From: JANOXC01 sp031418215
GTDB taxonomy: Bacteria; Bacteroidota; Bacteroidia; AKYH767-A; OLB10
DNA: 35,232 nucleotides
NCBI GenBank assembly: GCA_031418215.1
Contig: JANOXC010000049.1
Span: 1 to 35,232, forward strand
Reading direction: 5' to 3'
Under the pieces are notes generated by a model. That model saw nothing but the letters and a program-made list of their open reading frames with translations, was not told where the DNA came from and ran no database searches. Each line of letters opens with the position of its first letter. Position 1 is the first letter of the stretch. Shown here piece by piece: positions 23,788 to 32,885 of this stretch. The position numbers and the translations under genes are program-made.

Positions 23788-25032
23788 ATGAAAGATATTT
23801 TTCAGAAAATTCAGGAGAACAGGGGCCCGCTCGGTATGCATGCCAAGGATGCGCATGGTTATTTTACCTTTCCAAAACTAGAAGGTGAGATATCAAATAA
23901 AATGGTTTTTCGTGGAAAGGAACGTTTAGTATGGTCATTAAATAATTACCTGGGATTAGCTAATAATCCTGATGTAAGACGTGCTGATGCCGAAGCTGCA
24001 AAGCAATATGGTATGGCACTGCCAATGGGTGCAAGGATGATGAGTGGCAATAGTAATCCTCATGAACAATTAGAAAGTGAACTTTCTACTTTTGTCGGAA
24101 AAGAAGATACCATCCTTTTGAATTTCGGTTATCAGGGTATGGTAAGTGCCATTGATTGCCTGGTTGATCGACATGATGTAATAGTATATGACAGCGAATC
24201 GCATGCATGTATAATAGACGGACTTCGTTTACATATGGGAAAAAGATTTGTTTTTCCTCATAATGACATGGCCAGTCTGGAAAAACAATTGACCAGGGCA
24301 GAAAAGCTGGTTGAGAATACCACCGGCGGCATCATGGTTATTTCAGAAGGTGTTTTTGGAATGAGCGGTGATCAGGGCAAATTGAAAGAGATTGTAGCGC
24401 TGAAGAAAAAGTTCAAATTCCGTTTTTTTGTTGACGATGCTCATGGTTTCGGAACAATGGGAAAGACCGGAGCAGGAACTGGTGAAGAACAAGGTTGCCA
24501 GGAAGGCATTGATATTTACTTCAGCACTTTTGCCAAGTCAATGGCTTCAATAGGTGCATTTATTTCCAGTGATGAGCAGGTTGTTGAATACCTCAGATAT
24601 AATATGCGTTCCCAGATTTTCGCTAAAGCATTGCCAATGCCTTTGGTGATTGGTGCTATTAAAAGACTGGAGCTATTAAAGACTCAACCCGAATTGAAAG
24701 AACGTCTTTGGAAGATTGTTCATGCTTTACAATCAGGATTGAGAGAATCCGGTTTTGAAATCGGAAAAACAAATTCACCGGTTACTCCTGTGTTTTTAAA
24801 CGGTACTATTCCTGAAGCAACCAACCTTATACTTGACCTGCGTGAGAACTATGATATCTTCTGTTCAATGGTTGTTTATCCTGTAGTACCGAAAGGAGTT
24901 ATTATGTTGCGATTAATACCAACTGCTGTTCATACATTAGAAGATGTTGCTTATACAATCAAAGCATTTAATGTGATGAAGGAAAATTTAAAAGCAGGAA
25001 AATATAATGTTGACAAGATTGTAACTGCTTAA
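23788..25032 (+). CDS. PLP-dependent alpha-oxoamine synthase family enzyme (serine palmitoyltransferase / Kbl / BioF group)
   Basis: A 414-residue fold-type I PLP enzyme that should condense an amino acid with an acyl thioester with loss of CO2. Visible motifs are VWSLNNYLGLANNP near the N-terminus, GARMMSGNSNPHEQLE, YDSESHACIIDGLR, the cofactor Asp/His segment FFVDDAHGFGTMGKTGAG, and the Schiff-base Lys250 in FSTFAKSMASIGAF. The C-terminal blocks FAKALPMP, TPVFLNG and MLRLIPTAVHTLED are typical of a Bacteroidota subgroup often labelled serine palmitoyltransferase or 2-amino-3-ketobutyrate CoA ligase. Sequence alone does not settle the substrate: sphingolipid synthesis is plausible in this phylum, but BioF- or Kbl-like activity cannot be excluded, so no symbol is given. 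It has its own promoter and is probably monocistronic. Confidence 0.88.
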   Translation: MKDIFQKIQENRGPLGMHAKDAHGYFTFPKLEGEISNKMVFRGKERLVWSLNNYLGLANNPDVRRADAEAAKQYGMALPMGARMMSGNSNPHEQLESELSTFVGKEDTILLNFGYQGMVSAIDCLVDRHDVIVYDSESHACIIDGLRLHMGKRFVFPHNDMASLEKQLTRAEKLVENTTGGIMVISEGVFGMSGDQGKLKEIVALKKKFKFRFFVDDAHGFGTMGKTGAGTGEEQGCQEGIDIYFSTFAKSMASIGAFISSDEQVVEYLRYNMRSQIFAKALPMPLVIGAIKRLELLKTQPELKERLWKIVHALQSGLRESGFEIGKTNSPVTPVFLNGTIPEATNLILDLRENYDIFCSMVVYPVVPKGVIMLRLIPTAVHTLEDVAYTIKAFNVMKENLKAGKYNVDKIVTA

Positions 25033-25090
25033 TGCTATATTAGCGCACTGAATTGTGCATTGTTCTTAAAAAAATTGAAGCACTGAAAAA

Positions 25091-25111
25091 TGAAACTTTG
25101 AAAAAGTTTCA
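25091..25111. other. Perfect 9-bp inverted repeat upstream of the histone-like gene
   Basis: TGAAACTTT-GAA-AAAGTTTCA is a perfect palindrome with a 3-base centre; a further TGAAAC half follows at 25118. On the plus strand no T-run follows, so it is a poor terminator for the upstream gene; read on the minus strand it is followed by TTTTT. It may be an operator for the downstream gene. Confidence 0.45.
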
Positions 25112-25189
25112 TAAAAGTGAAACAAAAGTTGACCATTAATAGTTTAACCATAACAAATTAATCATTAACCAATTCAAATTTAATTAAAC

Positions 25190-25459
25190 ATGAAACAAAA
25201 ATCAGAAATGAAACGCACGACACGTGCAACAAAAACAAACGCAATGGGTTCTAAAGTTGCGAATGTAGAAGCTGCCGCTAAGAAGGCTGCAAAAAAAGGA
25301 GCAAAAAAAGCTGCTAAGAAAGCTGCTCCACGTAAAAAAGCTGCTAAGAAAGCTGCTCCACGTAAGAAAGCTGCTAAGAAAGCTGCTCCACGTAAGAAAG
25401 CTACAAGAAAAGCAGCTCCTCGTAAGAAGGCTGCTAAGAAAGCTGGAAGAAGGAAATAG
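25190..25459 (+). CDS. Lysine/alanine-rich histone H1-like DNA-binding protein
   Basis: An 89-residue, extremely basic protein resembling the C-terminal tail of eukaryotic histone H1 and bacterial Hc1-like proteins. After a 30-residue start (MKQKSEMKRTTRATKT...) it consists of AAKKAAPRKK decapeptides, four copies plus a partial fifth, encoded by 30-bp tandem DNA repeats (25310-25456). Lys, Arg and Ala make up nearly all of the second half; no acidic residue follows about residue 28. It should bind DNA or RNA non-specifically, as a nucleoid compaction factor. The repeat number is likely to vary between strains by slippage. The spacer upstream holds a palindrome and two TTAAC boxes 21 bases apart; a strong terminator follows. 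The frame is confirmed by that terminator and the repeat phase. Confidence 0.88.
   Translation: MKQKSEMKRTTRATKTNAMGSKVANVEAAAKKAAKKGAKKAAKKAAPRKKAAKKAAPRKKAAKKAAPRKKATRKAAPRKKAAKKAGRRK
25310..25456 (+). repeat. 30-bp coding tandem repeats in the histone-like gene
   Basis: Units begin at 25310, 25340, 25370 and 25400, with a partial fifth from 25430. Each encodes AAKKAAPRKK or a close variant. The first three units differ by only single bases; the fourth is more diverged (GCTACAAGAAAAGCAGCTCC). Confidence 0.9.
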
Positions 25460-25482
25460 TCTCTTTCCACTTAAATTAAAAA

Positions 25483-25512
25483 AACGCTCCGAAATTCGGG
25501 GCGTTTTTTTTT
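25483..25512 (+). terminator. Strong intrinsic terminator of the histone-like gene
   Basis: AACGCTCCGA pairs with TCGGGGCGTT (one G-U pair) around a 3-base loop and runs directly into nine T. It begins 24 bases after the stop codon and isolates the gene from the T9SS cargo gene downstream. Confidence 0.95.
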
Positions 25513-25524
25513 GAAAATTATTCG

Positions 25525-25532
25525 TATATTTG
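25525..25532 (+). promoter_or_regulatory. Possible -7 box for the large T9SS cargo gene
   Basis: TATATTTG matches TAnnTTTG just after the terminator. The -33 position falls in the terminator's GC/T-run, without a TTG at the right distance. The leader to the ATG at 25649 would be about 110 bases. Confidence 0.35.
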
Positions 25533-25648
25533 AATACTTCAGGATGAATATTACCTTTTTTTATGCCCTGATATGTAATAGAACTTGTTTTACCATTGCT
25601 CTTAATTTATTGAATTCAATCAGTATTTCTTTTATAATACCATCCGCC

Positions 25649-26212
25649 ATGAGAATATTTTTTAATCTATTCCGCAGGTTTTTTGTATTGTTATTACTAT
25701 TAGCCCTTTCTACCTTTTACCTCCAGGCTCAAAATCCCTTTGTTTATTATCAGTTTGAAGGAGATACCACTTTTTTAAACCCTTCTGCAAATAGTACCTG
25801 CAGTTATTGTAAGCTGATTTCTTTACCAACAAATTGCACCCCTATTGATACTGGAAGCTATGTCCAGGTTGGACAATATTTAGACTTTCAGTTAACCAAT
25901 GGCCAAGTGAAAATACAAGGCATGAGTACCAATAGCCATATTACAGTTCCAACGTGTTCAGCAATTACTATTAATGTCCTGATAAATCTAGACCCGATTT
26001 TTGAACTGCAGCGCTTGAATGTTCTTTTTAACCTGGTTGACACCGGTAATAAAACCATTGCTACTGCTTATATCGATTATGCTACCATTGGATTTGATAC
26101 CAAGAACGGAACAGGTATTCCGAATCATTATTTTATCAGGTTAAAGAATATTGGACCTCAATCATGGGATTATTATGTAAACCCAACCCGAAATGCAAAT
26201 TGGCATTTGTAA
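25649..26212 (+). pseudogene. N-terminal part of a large T9SS cargo protein, ended by an in-frame TAA inside a LamG-like domain
   Basis: ATG at 25649 opens a signal peptide (MRIFFNLFRRFFVLLLLLALS, cleavage near LQAQ). The 187 residues that follow begin a LamG/concanavalin-like jelly roll: NPFVYYQFEGDTTFLNP, then SAITINVLINLD, and stop at NANWHL with TAA at 26210-26212. The same frame continues without any stop for another 5 kb and reads on as TFIYDGTGLGEKRIYIDG, the expected LamG continuation (W-H-x-x-x-F-x-YDG). The stop therefore replaces one sense codon in the middle of a domain. Either the gene has a nonsense mutation, the base is a sequencing or assembly error, or the codon is read through. 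A short secreted fragment would not fold. The longer frame from 25511 is rejected because the signal peptide starts at 25649. Confidence 0.8.
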
Positions 26213-29200
26213 ACCTTTATTTATGATGGTACTGGATTAGGTGAAAAAAGAATTTATATTGATGGAATCCAGCCCGGTATTTATTCCGGAAGTACATTAA
26301 TTAAATCAGATTTTACCTTAGTTGGTGACTCAAACTTACAATTAGGAAACAATGATATTTTAAATAACCTTAACCAAATCATCTTTAGCTCATCTAACAG
26401 CATTGACCAGATTAAAGGTTTCCTTGATGAAGTTGCCATTTATCCTCGCGCAAAAACAACAGAGGAGGTTTACCGGGATTTTGATGACATGATTCATCAT
26501 ATTCATTATACAGATAGTTCCTTTTCGTCATCCATTCCGATTGTAAATGTGGCAGGGTTGGTTGATACATTAGAATTCCCATATTATTATAGCGAGGGCG
26601 ATACCGACCCTGTTGCAAATGTTGCCTCTCCCCTTTCGCAATTCAAATCATATCCACTTCCTCGTTTTTTGCCAGGCCATCATTTAAATAGAAATGTAAA
26701 TATGGCAAAGGCCATGAAAATGGCAGAAATTAATAATAATAATTTGAATAGTTCAAGTGATACCAATGCTGTACCAATGGCCGTTGGGATTCAAAATGAA
26801 TTAGCGGAAAACTGGAATTATTATTACAACTTTTCAGAACACATTTCCAACTTTGGCCTTGTTATGAGAAATCATTCCGTAAGCCATACCGCAAACGTTA
26901 ATGCAGCTTATATTTATGATATTAATAATTCAGGAAAGAAATATCCATTAGCAGGACTGAAGCATCGTGCACAATTAGATGTATCGGCTCATCCAAATTC
27001 CAGTTTTCATTCTTGTGATAATATTGATTCAATTATTAAAGTAACGACAGGATCATCTAATCCTTATCAAACCAATATGCCCAATCCACGGTGTTTGATC
27101 CGATGCCCCTTTTTAGAAGCAACTCCACCACATTCCGATTGTTTTGTAGACAGTGGAACATTATATACCCGAAACAATGCCGGACAAATAATACATCCTG
27201 CAAATGCTGCACTCAGACCAAGCTGGTCGCCTTTGGCAAGTAATCGCAAAGTATATCAACCCGATGGTCGTGAAATGGTGCGCTTGTTTCATGAATTCAT
27301 TGAATCAACAAACAATTATTATGTAGATGCAGATGCTGTAAAAAGAATCAAGTTAATAGAGGAAAACAATGAAACTGTTTCTGCTTATGGTAATGCAACT
27401 TTGGTGGGGATAAATAAAATAGATTCTTTAAGAAGAATTGAGAATTTTACCGATTCGGCTTTCCCAGGTTTAGGGCTAACTGATCCTGAACTAATGGGCC
27501 TGTATCAATCTTTTGCAAAATCAAATATTGATATTGATTTTCGTGATACAATTTTAAAATCTCCTTATAGTAGTATTGATCTCAATCTCCCCGCTGATTG
27601 TAGATTTATTAGTTACTTTGTTGATGGTCATGATAATACTCAGTTTGCTTATAAATATTTAAGAAATACTAATTCTGACTTCCGCGGTAATCCCACATTA
27701 ACTACCTCAATTTATCCGCAAGGCTCTTCTTATTGGTATGCTGATGTTATTAGTGGTGATATAACAGGATGGAGCTATGTTACACGAGCAAGAAACACAG
27801 AATTAAATGAAGACCTACTGGGTTTTCATTGGCATGACAAATGGTTTTCTCCTTACGTAAATGCCGGTTCTAGCAGTAATGAAACAGATGACATGCGGCC
27901 GGGACAATTTTTAGGATTTTTGAAGGCAGTTGATATTTTGGGTGTTGATTTTTTTATTCCCGGATATTATAGAGAAACAATTGCCCCTGCAAATTGGGGC
28001 AGAAGTTATTGCTGGCAAATGGCCATGCCTGTTTATGCGCAGGCATTGAATTCAAGGACATTTGATTTTTTCGAAAACGGATACCTGCTCGATGGTGATG
28101 TACCCTGGAATCTTGCCGTACCAAACCCCGCAACTGCAGGCTATAAAACCGCTTATCGTTTTAATACAACAAAACCTGATGAATTAGTTGCAGCAAGAAA
28201 AATGAATGGCGCTGAATTGTATCTAATTGCGGGAACGCTACAAGCTACATCAGGCTATGCAGGCACCTTTGGATTAACCACTGATGTTAGTATTAATTTA
28301 AAGGACACAGGTTCTGCCACACCGGTAAACATTACCTTTCCGATACGCAGGCAAGGCTCAACTTATATATTTGATGTTACAGATATACACGATCAGGTTT
28401 TTTGGCAGCTGGATAAGTGGCACCAATATGAACATCCTGAACGATGGAGCAAGGATTTTGATTTTGAAGCCGAGGTAATGGATAACATGGAAGCAACTTG
28501 CACAAGAAATCCTTTGCCAGGAGTATTTATAAAGACGGAAGACAATAACAACCCTCATGTTCCTTTTGCAAGCGGCATTTTCACTGATTACACCAGCTAC
28601 ATTGGATTTGAAACCCCATCCCCGTTAGAATACCGATTTCAACCCCGAAATGATGGAGTTGATAATAACTATACATTTTATATCAAAGCCAGGGCAAACG
28701 ACACCCTTCTTATCAGCGGCTTAACTCTAACACTTACCGATTTAGATGCACTAACAACCAAAGGCAACTGGAAAATTAACTGCATCAACAATCAAACCTG
28801 GAACTGGTATGGCATTGATGCATGTAGTGGCGACTCCATTGTTTTTGACAGCTTGGTATCAGAACACCATTACTTGCTGAGCATTGTTCCAATGACACCG
28901 GAGCTGGAAATAGATCGGATTTATTTGGCAACACCGGGAAGTGCATTTTCTCCTGCTTTGGTTGCAGCATGCGGTAATGATGTAACAATAGCTTATTCAC
29001 AAAACGCATTCGGTGCATTTGCAAACGATACGGTATCTCATCAAAAAATAAAGATAAATGCCAATGTAGATTTAAATTTAAATGGTAATTTTACATTTGA
29101 AAACTGCATTTTTACACTGGAGGCAAACAGTACTATTACCTTAGCTACCGGGCAAAGTCTGACCCTGACAAATTGTGGCTTCTCTTCCTGCAATGAAATG

Positions 29201-31219
29201 TGGGGTGGAATAATAAACAGCGGAGTTTCTATACAATGTACAGGCACCACCATTCAGGATGCAATTCGTGCTTTTAGTTCATATAAAACAGGAACTGTGA
29301 CCGTTGATCATTCTTTGTTTGATAAAAACTTGACAGCAATATATTCAGAACAAGCCGGTGCAGTTGATGTTCAATATTCCATTTTTGATTGCTCAGGAAT
29401 TACCAATCCCATTTCCGGATATCATTATTATCGATCCATTGATCACGTGGATGTAACGGAAAATGACGCTGCAATTTCCAACTCTATTTTTCGGCATGCC
29501 TTACGAACGGGCATCATAATGTCAGAGACTGGTGATTTAGCTATACAGGATTGTTCCTTTGAAAGGAATACAGAAGCCATTCGTTATGATATACCCATTA
29601 ATGGCGCGACTTTAAATGTAGCAAGAAATAAAATAGTTCCTGAATACGATAGTGACGGCTTCATGCAAATTGCATTAGGTATTACCGTTTGGGGTTCCGT
29701 AAACAATGACATTATCCTCCATATTGATAGCAATTCTATTACAGATTGCACTAGGCCGATTCTTTTAATGAATATAAATAATGCCTCAAACACAACAAAC
29801 AACATCTCAGGGAATAATTTGCAGCTAACCAGAACAGTTGAACAATTAGATGGCAATAATTACAGGGGAATAAAATTGGTTAACTGCCTTGGTGTTGATA
29901 TCAGTAACGACACTATCATATGGAAAAACAGCCTAGATGATGGCACAGATTATAGTGATTTTGTACAGGGTATCCGATTTGAAAGTACCGCAGCTGCCAC
30001 AGTTTCTGAAAACCTCATTGAAAAAACTGGTTCAGGAATTTGCTTATTTGCTAATTGCGGTGGGATTAATTTTACATGTAATACAATGAATAAATGCTGG
30101 ACGGGGGTTTACCTGGATGTGAATGGTAATAATATAATAAGTGATCAGAAAACATTTAATACAACTACATCTACTTGGGAAAGTAACAGAAATCATTGGT
30201 TTAACATGAAAAATCCAGATGAATATGAAATTATTGGGAATGTTAATACATTAGTACCAAGTCATTGGTACTATAATTCTACTGATTTAGATGATTTAGA
30301 TCCAACAAAAATGCCCAGTACTTTAGCGACCTATCTGCAACCAATTACTTGTTCAAATTCTTTGGGAACATGCGCACCACCTAATACCTTACTGAGAGGG
30401 GGAGATTCACTAATTGTTGGATTGAGCGCACAAGAAAGAGATTCACTTTTTGGCGATGTCGTGGGAGATAGTGCTTATTTTAGAATGCTTGATCCTGAAT
30501 TTTTTTACAATGCTCAAATGGCATTTTTTGAGGCAGCAAAAGCGGACAGTACAATTTTATTTCTTGGAGCGGAAAACGATTCTATTTATATAGCAGTTTA
30601 TGATAGTTTACAGTTGACAAATATGGGATTAACTGTTGATGCAAGGCAACATATCCAATTGAAAGAGTATTCTCAGGCATCGGATATACTTTCAGAAATT
30701 GTGAATCCTAATACTCTTGAAAGCAATGTGAAATTCGTCCTGGAAACATATTTAAATTATTATTTACCTGCTGACTCAACGGATTCCACAACGACTATCA
30801 CTCCCGATTCTACTGTAATTGAACAGCTTGATGAAATAGCATTACAACATCCGTTTTATGGAGGAAAAGGAGTGTATCTTGCACAAAGTCTGATTCATAA
30901 AGATTATGAACCTGCTTTACCACATCAAAGGCTGAAACAAGAAGTGAGTCAGATTAAGCAAAAAGAATTGAATGAATATAATGGAAAAATGTACCCAAAT
31001 CCTGGAGAGAACTTAATCAATTATAGCTATATAAATGATGATGGAAAGGTTATGTATATAATGTTGCAGAATTCTGTTGGAGGGACTATTATGCAACAAC
31101 AATTAACTGGCGGACATGTATCCATTAATACGTCATCACTACCTAATGGAATTTATTATTATATAGTAAAATCTAATGGTTCGATTCAAGACAAAGGCAA
31201 AATAATTATTAACCATTAA
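26213..31219 (+). pseudogene. Main body of the large multidomain T9SS cargo protein (LamG remainder, glycosidase-like region, beta-helix, sorting domain)
   Basis: The frame is open from just after the TAA; its first ATG is at 26489 (1576 residues from there). It first completes the LamG-like domain, ending GFLDEVAIYPRAKTTEEVYRDF. A large region follows (about 1-560 from that ATG) with aromatic and acidic patches such as GFHWHDKWFSP and DILGVDFFIPGYYRE, which looks like a glycoside-hydrolase barrel, but I cannot name the family. A beta-sandwich-like stretch comes next (about 560-850), then a parallel beta-helix rich in N.I..N..I turns (about 854-1215). A helical segment (about 1330-1490) leads to a T9SS type A sorting domain starting MYPNPGENL at 1501 and ending KGKIIINH. 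With the N-terminal part the full gene would be 1857 codons. If the stop is real, the body lacks its signal peptide and cannot be exported. Likely native role: surface polysaccharide binding or degradation. Confidence 0.75.
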
Positions 31220-31228
31220 ATTAATAAA

Positions 31229-31269
31229 TTTAATGAACGAGGAGACCAATTTTCTCCTCGTTCATTAAA
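31229..31269 (+). other. 17-bp perfect hairpin between two T9SS cargo genes
   Basis: TTTAATGAACGAGGAGA (31229-31245) is followed by a 7-base loop (CCAATTT) and its exact reverse complement (31253-31269). The hairpin ends 6 bases before the ATG at 31276 and has no T-run after it. No promoter fits between it and the ATG, so it must be transcribed as part of the downstream message. It is either a terminator that relies on stem strength alone or an intercistronic element affecting stability or translation. Confidence 0.8.
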
Positions 31270-31275
31270 GTATAA

Positions 31276-32781
31276 ATGAAGAAGATCCTTATAATTATTT
31301 TTTTATGCCCGTTATTATCTTATTCCCAAAACCGGAATTCGAATTGGTGTTTTGGAGATTCTGCAGGGATTAATTTTAATAATTTAAGTAATCCGATTCC
31401 ATTCCCTTCTGGTATGGATTGCCGGGGAAGCTGCGCTTCAATTAGTGATTCATTGGGCAATCTTTTATTATATGCTATCAACAGATATGAAGATGATTCT
31501 TCAGCGTTTATTTTTGATAGCAGTCATCAGATTATGCAAAATGGCAGTAGAATATGTGGAGCAGGTTTGTACAGTGATATCGTAATTCTCCCTAAACCAG
31601 GCGATTCTTCACAATATTATGTGTTTCATGAAGGGAGATATTCTACTCAAGGATTTTATTATACTATTGTAGATATTTCTTTAAACAATGGTCTTGGAGC
31701 GGTTATTAATAAAAATAGGTTAATTAATAATCAAGATGTAGGCGATTGTTTAACCGCAATCAAACATGGAAATGGGAAAGATTGGTGGATTATCACAAAA
31801 CCTTCTGATGCAACATTAAATTCACAGTTTAATAGATTTTATGTTTATTTATTTACTCAAGATAGTATCTATTCACCAATTATTGAAGACTTTAATGATG
31901 CACATGACATTGGTTTTCAGAAAATAGTTTGGCAACTTTCTGGTAATGGATTCATGCAAATAAATACGGCAGGATATATGTCGGAGTTTAGTTTTGATAG
32001 ATGTAGTGGAAGCATTTCCCTTACAAGGAATATTTTTCCGGAAATAATTATTAACTCCCCAAGACTTTTTTGGGAAGGCGCGTATTCTCCCGATGGCAAT
32101 ATCTTTTATGTATGTACGAGCTATTCATTTACTCAGGATACAGCTTACTTACTACAACTTGATTTGCTTGCTCCAAATATTTCTATAACATTAGATACAT
32201 TAGAAGAATTTGGCGATCCGATAGGTACTGGCGCTCCACGACTTGCTCCCGACGGTAAAATTTATTTATCTCGCGCATTTTTAATTAATTTCCCTTGGTT
32301 TCCATATCCCGATAGTGCCCGTAATTATATCAATGAAAATTTAAGTGTAATTAATTCACCAGATAGCTTAGGTACCGGCTGCAATTACCAGCCCTTTAGT
32401 TTTAATCTGGGAGGTAAAAGAACCTATTATGGATTGCCGAATAATCCCAATTACGATTTGGGACCGTTAGTTGGAAGTAGTTGTGATACATTAACAGTTG
32501 GAATAACGAATAACGTTGAAGGTGTTTCTTATCCTGAATTAACTATCTTTTATCATTTGTCCTGGCAAATAGGATTTATTAATGCAAAACACCTTAAAGG
32601 TAAAAAAGTTTTGTTATCTGTTTATAACATTACCGGGCAGCTAATATTTCAATCTTCAAAAAATATTTATGATGGCTATTTTACTTATGATTTGGAAATG
32701 CAGCCATTTGCTAATGGATTATATATAGTGAAACTACAATCAGAAAAGGAAACTTTAGTAAAGAAATTTATTAAGCAGTAA
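31276..32781 (+). CDS. Secreted T9SS cargo protein with beta-propeller-like repeats
   Basis: A 501-residue exported protein: signal peptide MKKILIIIFLCPLLSYSQ, then NSNWCFGDSAGINFNN, a start shared by a common Bacteroidota family of surface proteins. Blocks CASISDSLGNLLLYAINRYEDDS, HQIMQNGSRICG, ILPKPGDSSQYYVFH and WEGAYSPDGNIFYVC, GAPRLAPDGKIYLSR suggest WD40/PD40-like propeller blades (SPDGN, APDGK). The last ~80 residues resemble a T9SS type A sorting domain (VLLSVYNITGQLIFQSS, LEMQPFANGLYIVKL, KKFIKQ), although the usual YPNP entry is missing (YPEL near 415). Function unknown, possibly adhesion. It follows the large cargo gene by 56 bases through the hairpin, so the two may be cotranscribed. 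Confidence 0.85.
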   Translation: MKKILIIIFLCPLLSYSQNRNSNWCFGDSAGINFNNLSNPIPFPSGMDCRGSCASISDSLGNLLLYAINRYEDDSSAFIFDSSHQIMQNGSRICGAGLYSDIVILPKPGDSSQYYVFHEGRYSTQGFYYTIVDISLNNGLGAVINKNRLINNQDVGDCLTAIKHGNGKDWWIITKPSDATLNSQFNRFYVYLFTQDSIYSPIIEDFNDAHDIGFQKIVWQLSGNGFMQINTAGYMSEFSFDRCSGSISLTRNIFPEIIINSPRLFWEGAYSPDGNIFYVCTSYSFTQDTAYLLQLDLLAPNISITLDTLEEFGDPIGTGAPRLAPDGKIYLSRAFLINFPWFPYPDSARNYINENLSVINSPDSLGTGCNYQPFSFNLGGKRTYYGLPNNPNYDLGPLVGSSCDTLTVGITNNVEGVSYPELTIFYHLSWQIGFINAKHLKGKKVLLSVYNITGQLIFQSSKNIYDGYFTYDLEMQPFANGLYIVKLQSEKETLVKKFIKQ

Positions 32782-32789
32782 TCAAAGCA

Positions 32790-32827
32790 ATCATTTAAAT
32801 CACAAAAATCACAGTTGAGACAATTGT
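32790..32827. repeat. Short intergenic repeat-like element (ATCATTTAAATCACAAAAATCACAG type)
   Basis: The spacer after the T9SS cargo gene has ATCATTTAAATCAC then AAAAATCACAGTTGAGAC, with ATCA/ATCAC repeated at 10-11-base steps. The pattern resembles intergenic elements seen in other Bacteroidota (from memory). Only one copy is in the window, so status as a repeat is uncertain. Confidence 0.35.
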
Positions 32828-32885
32828 TCAGATGAATGAAATTGCAAATGAACACCCTTTTTTACAGCAGGAATGGTGTTAAATG

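Noticed and set aside
25180..25470. Long minus-strand frame (96 codons, AFLRGAAFLAA repeats) opposite the histone-like gene
   Set aside because: It is the antisense shadow of the AAKKAAPRKK repeats; the plus frame has a normal start, a sensible composition and a terminator right after it.
25511..25649. Earlier start codons for the large T9SS cargo gene
   Set aside because: The first 46 codons of that frame overlap the terminator tail and put a poor sequence before the clear signal peptide that starts at 25649.
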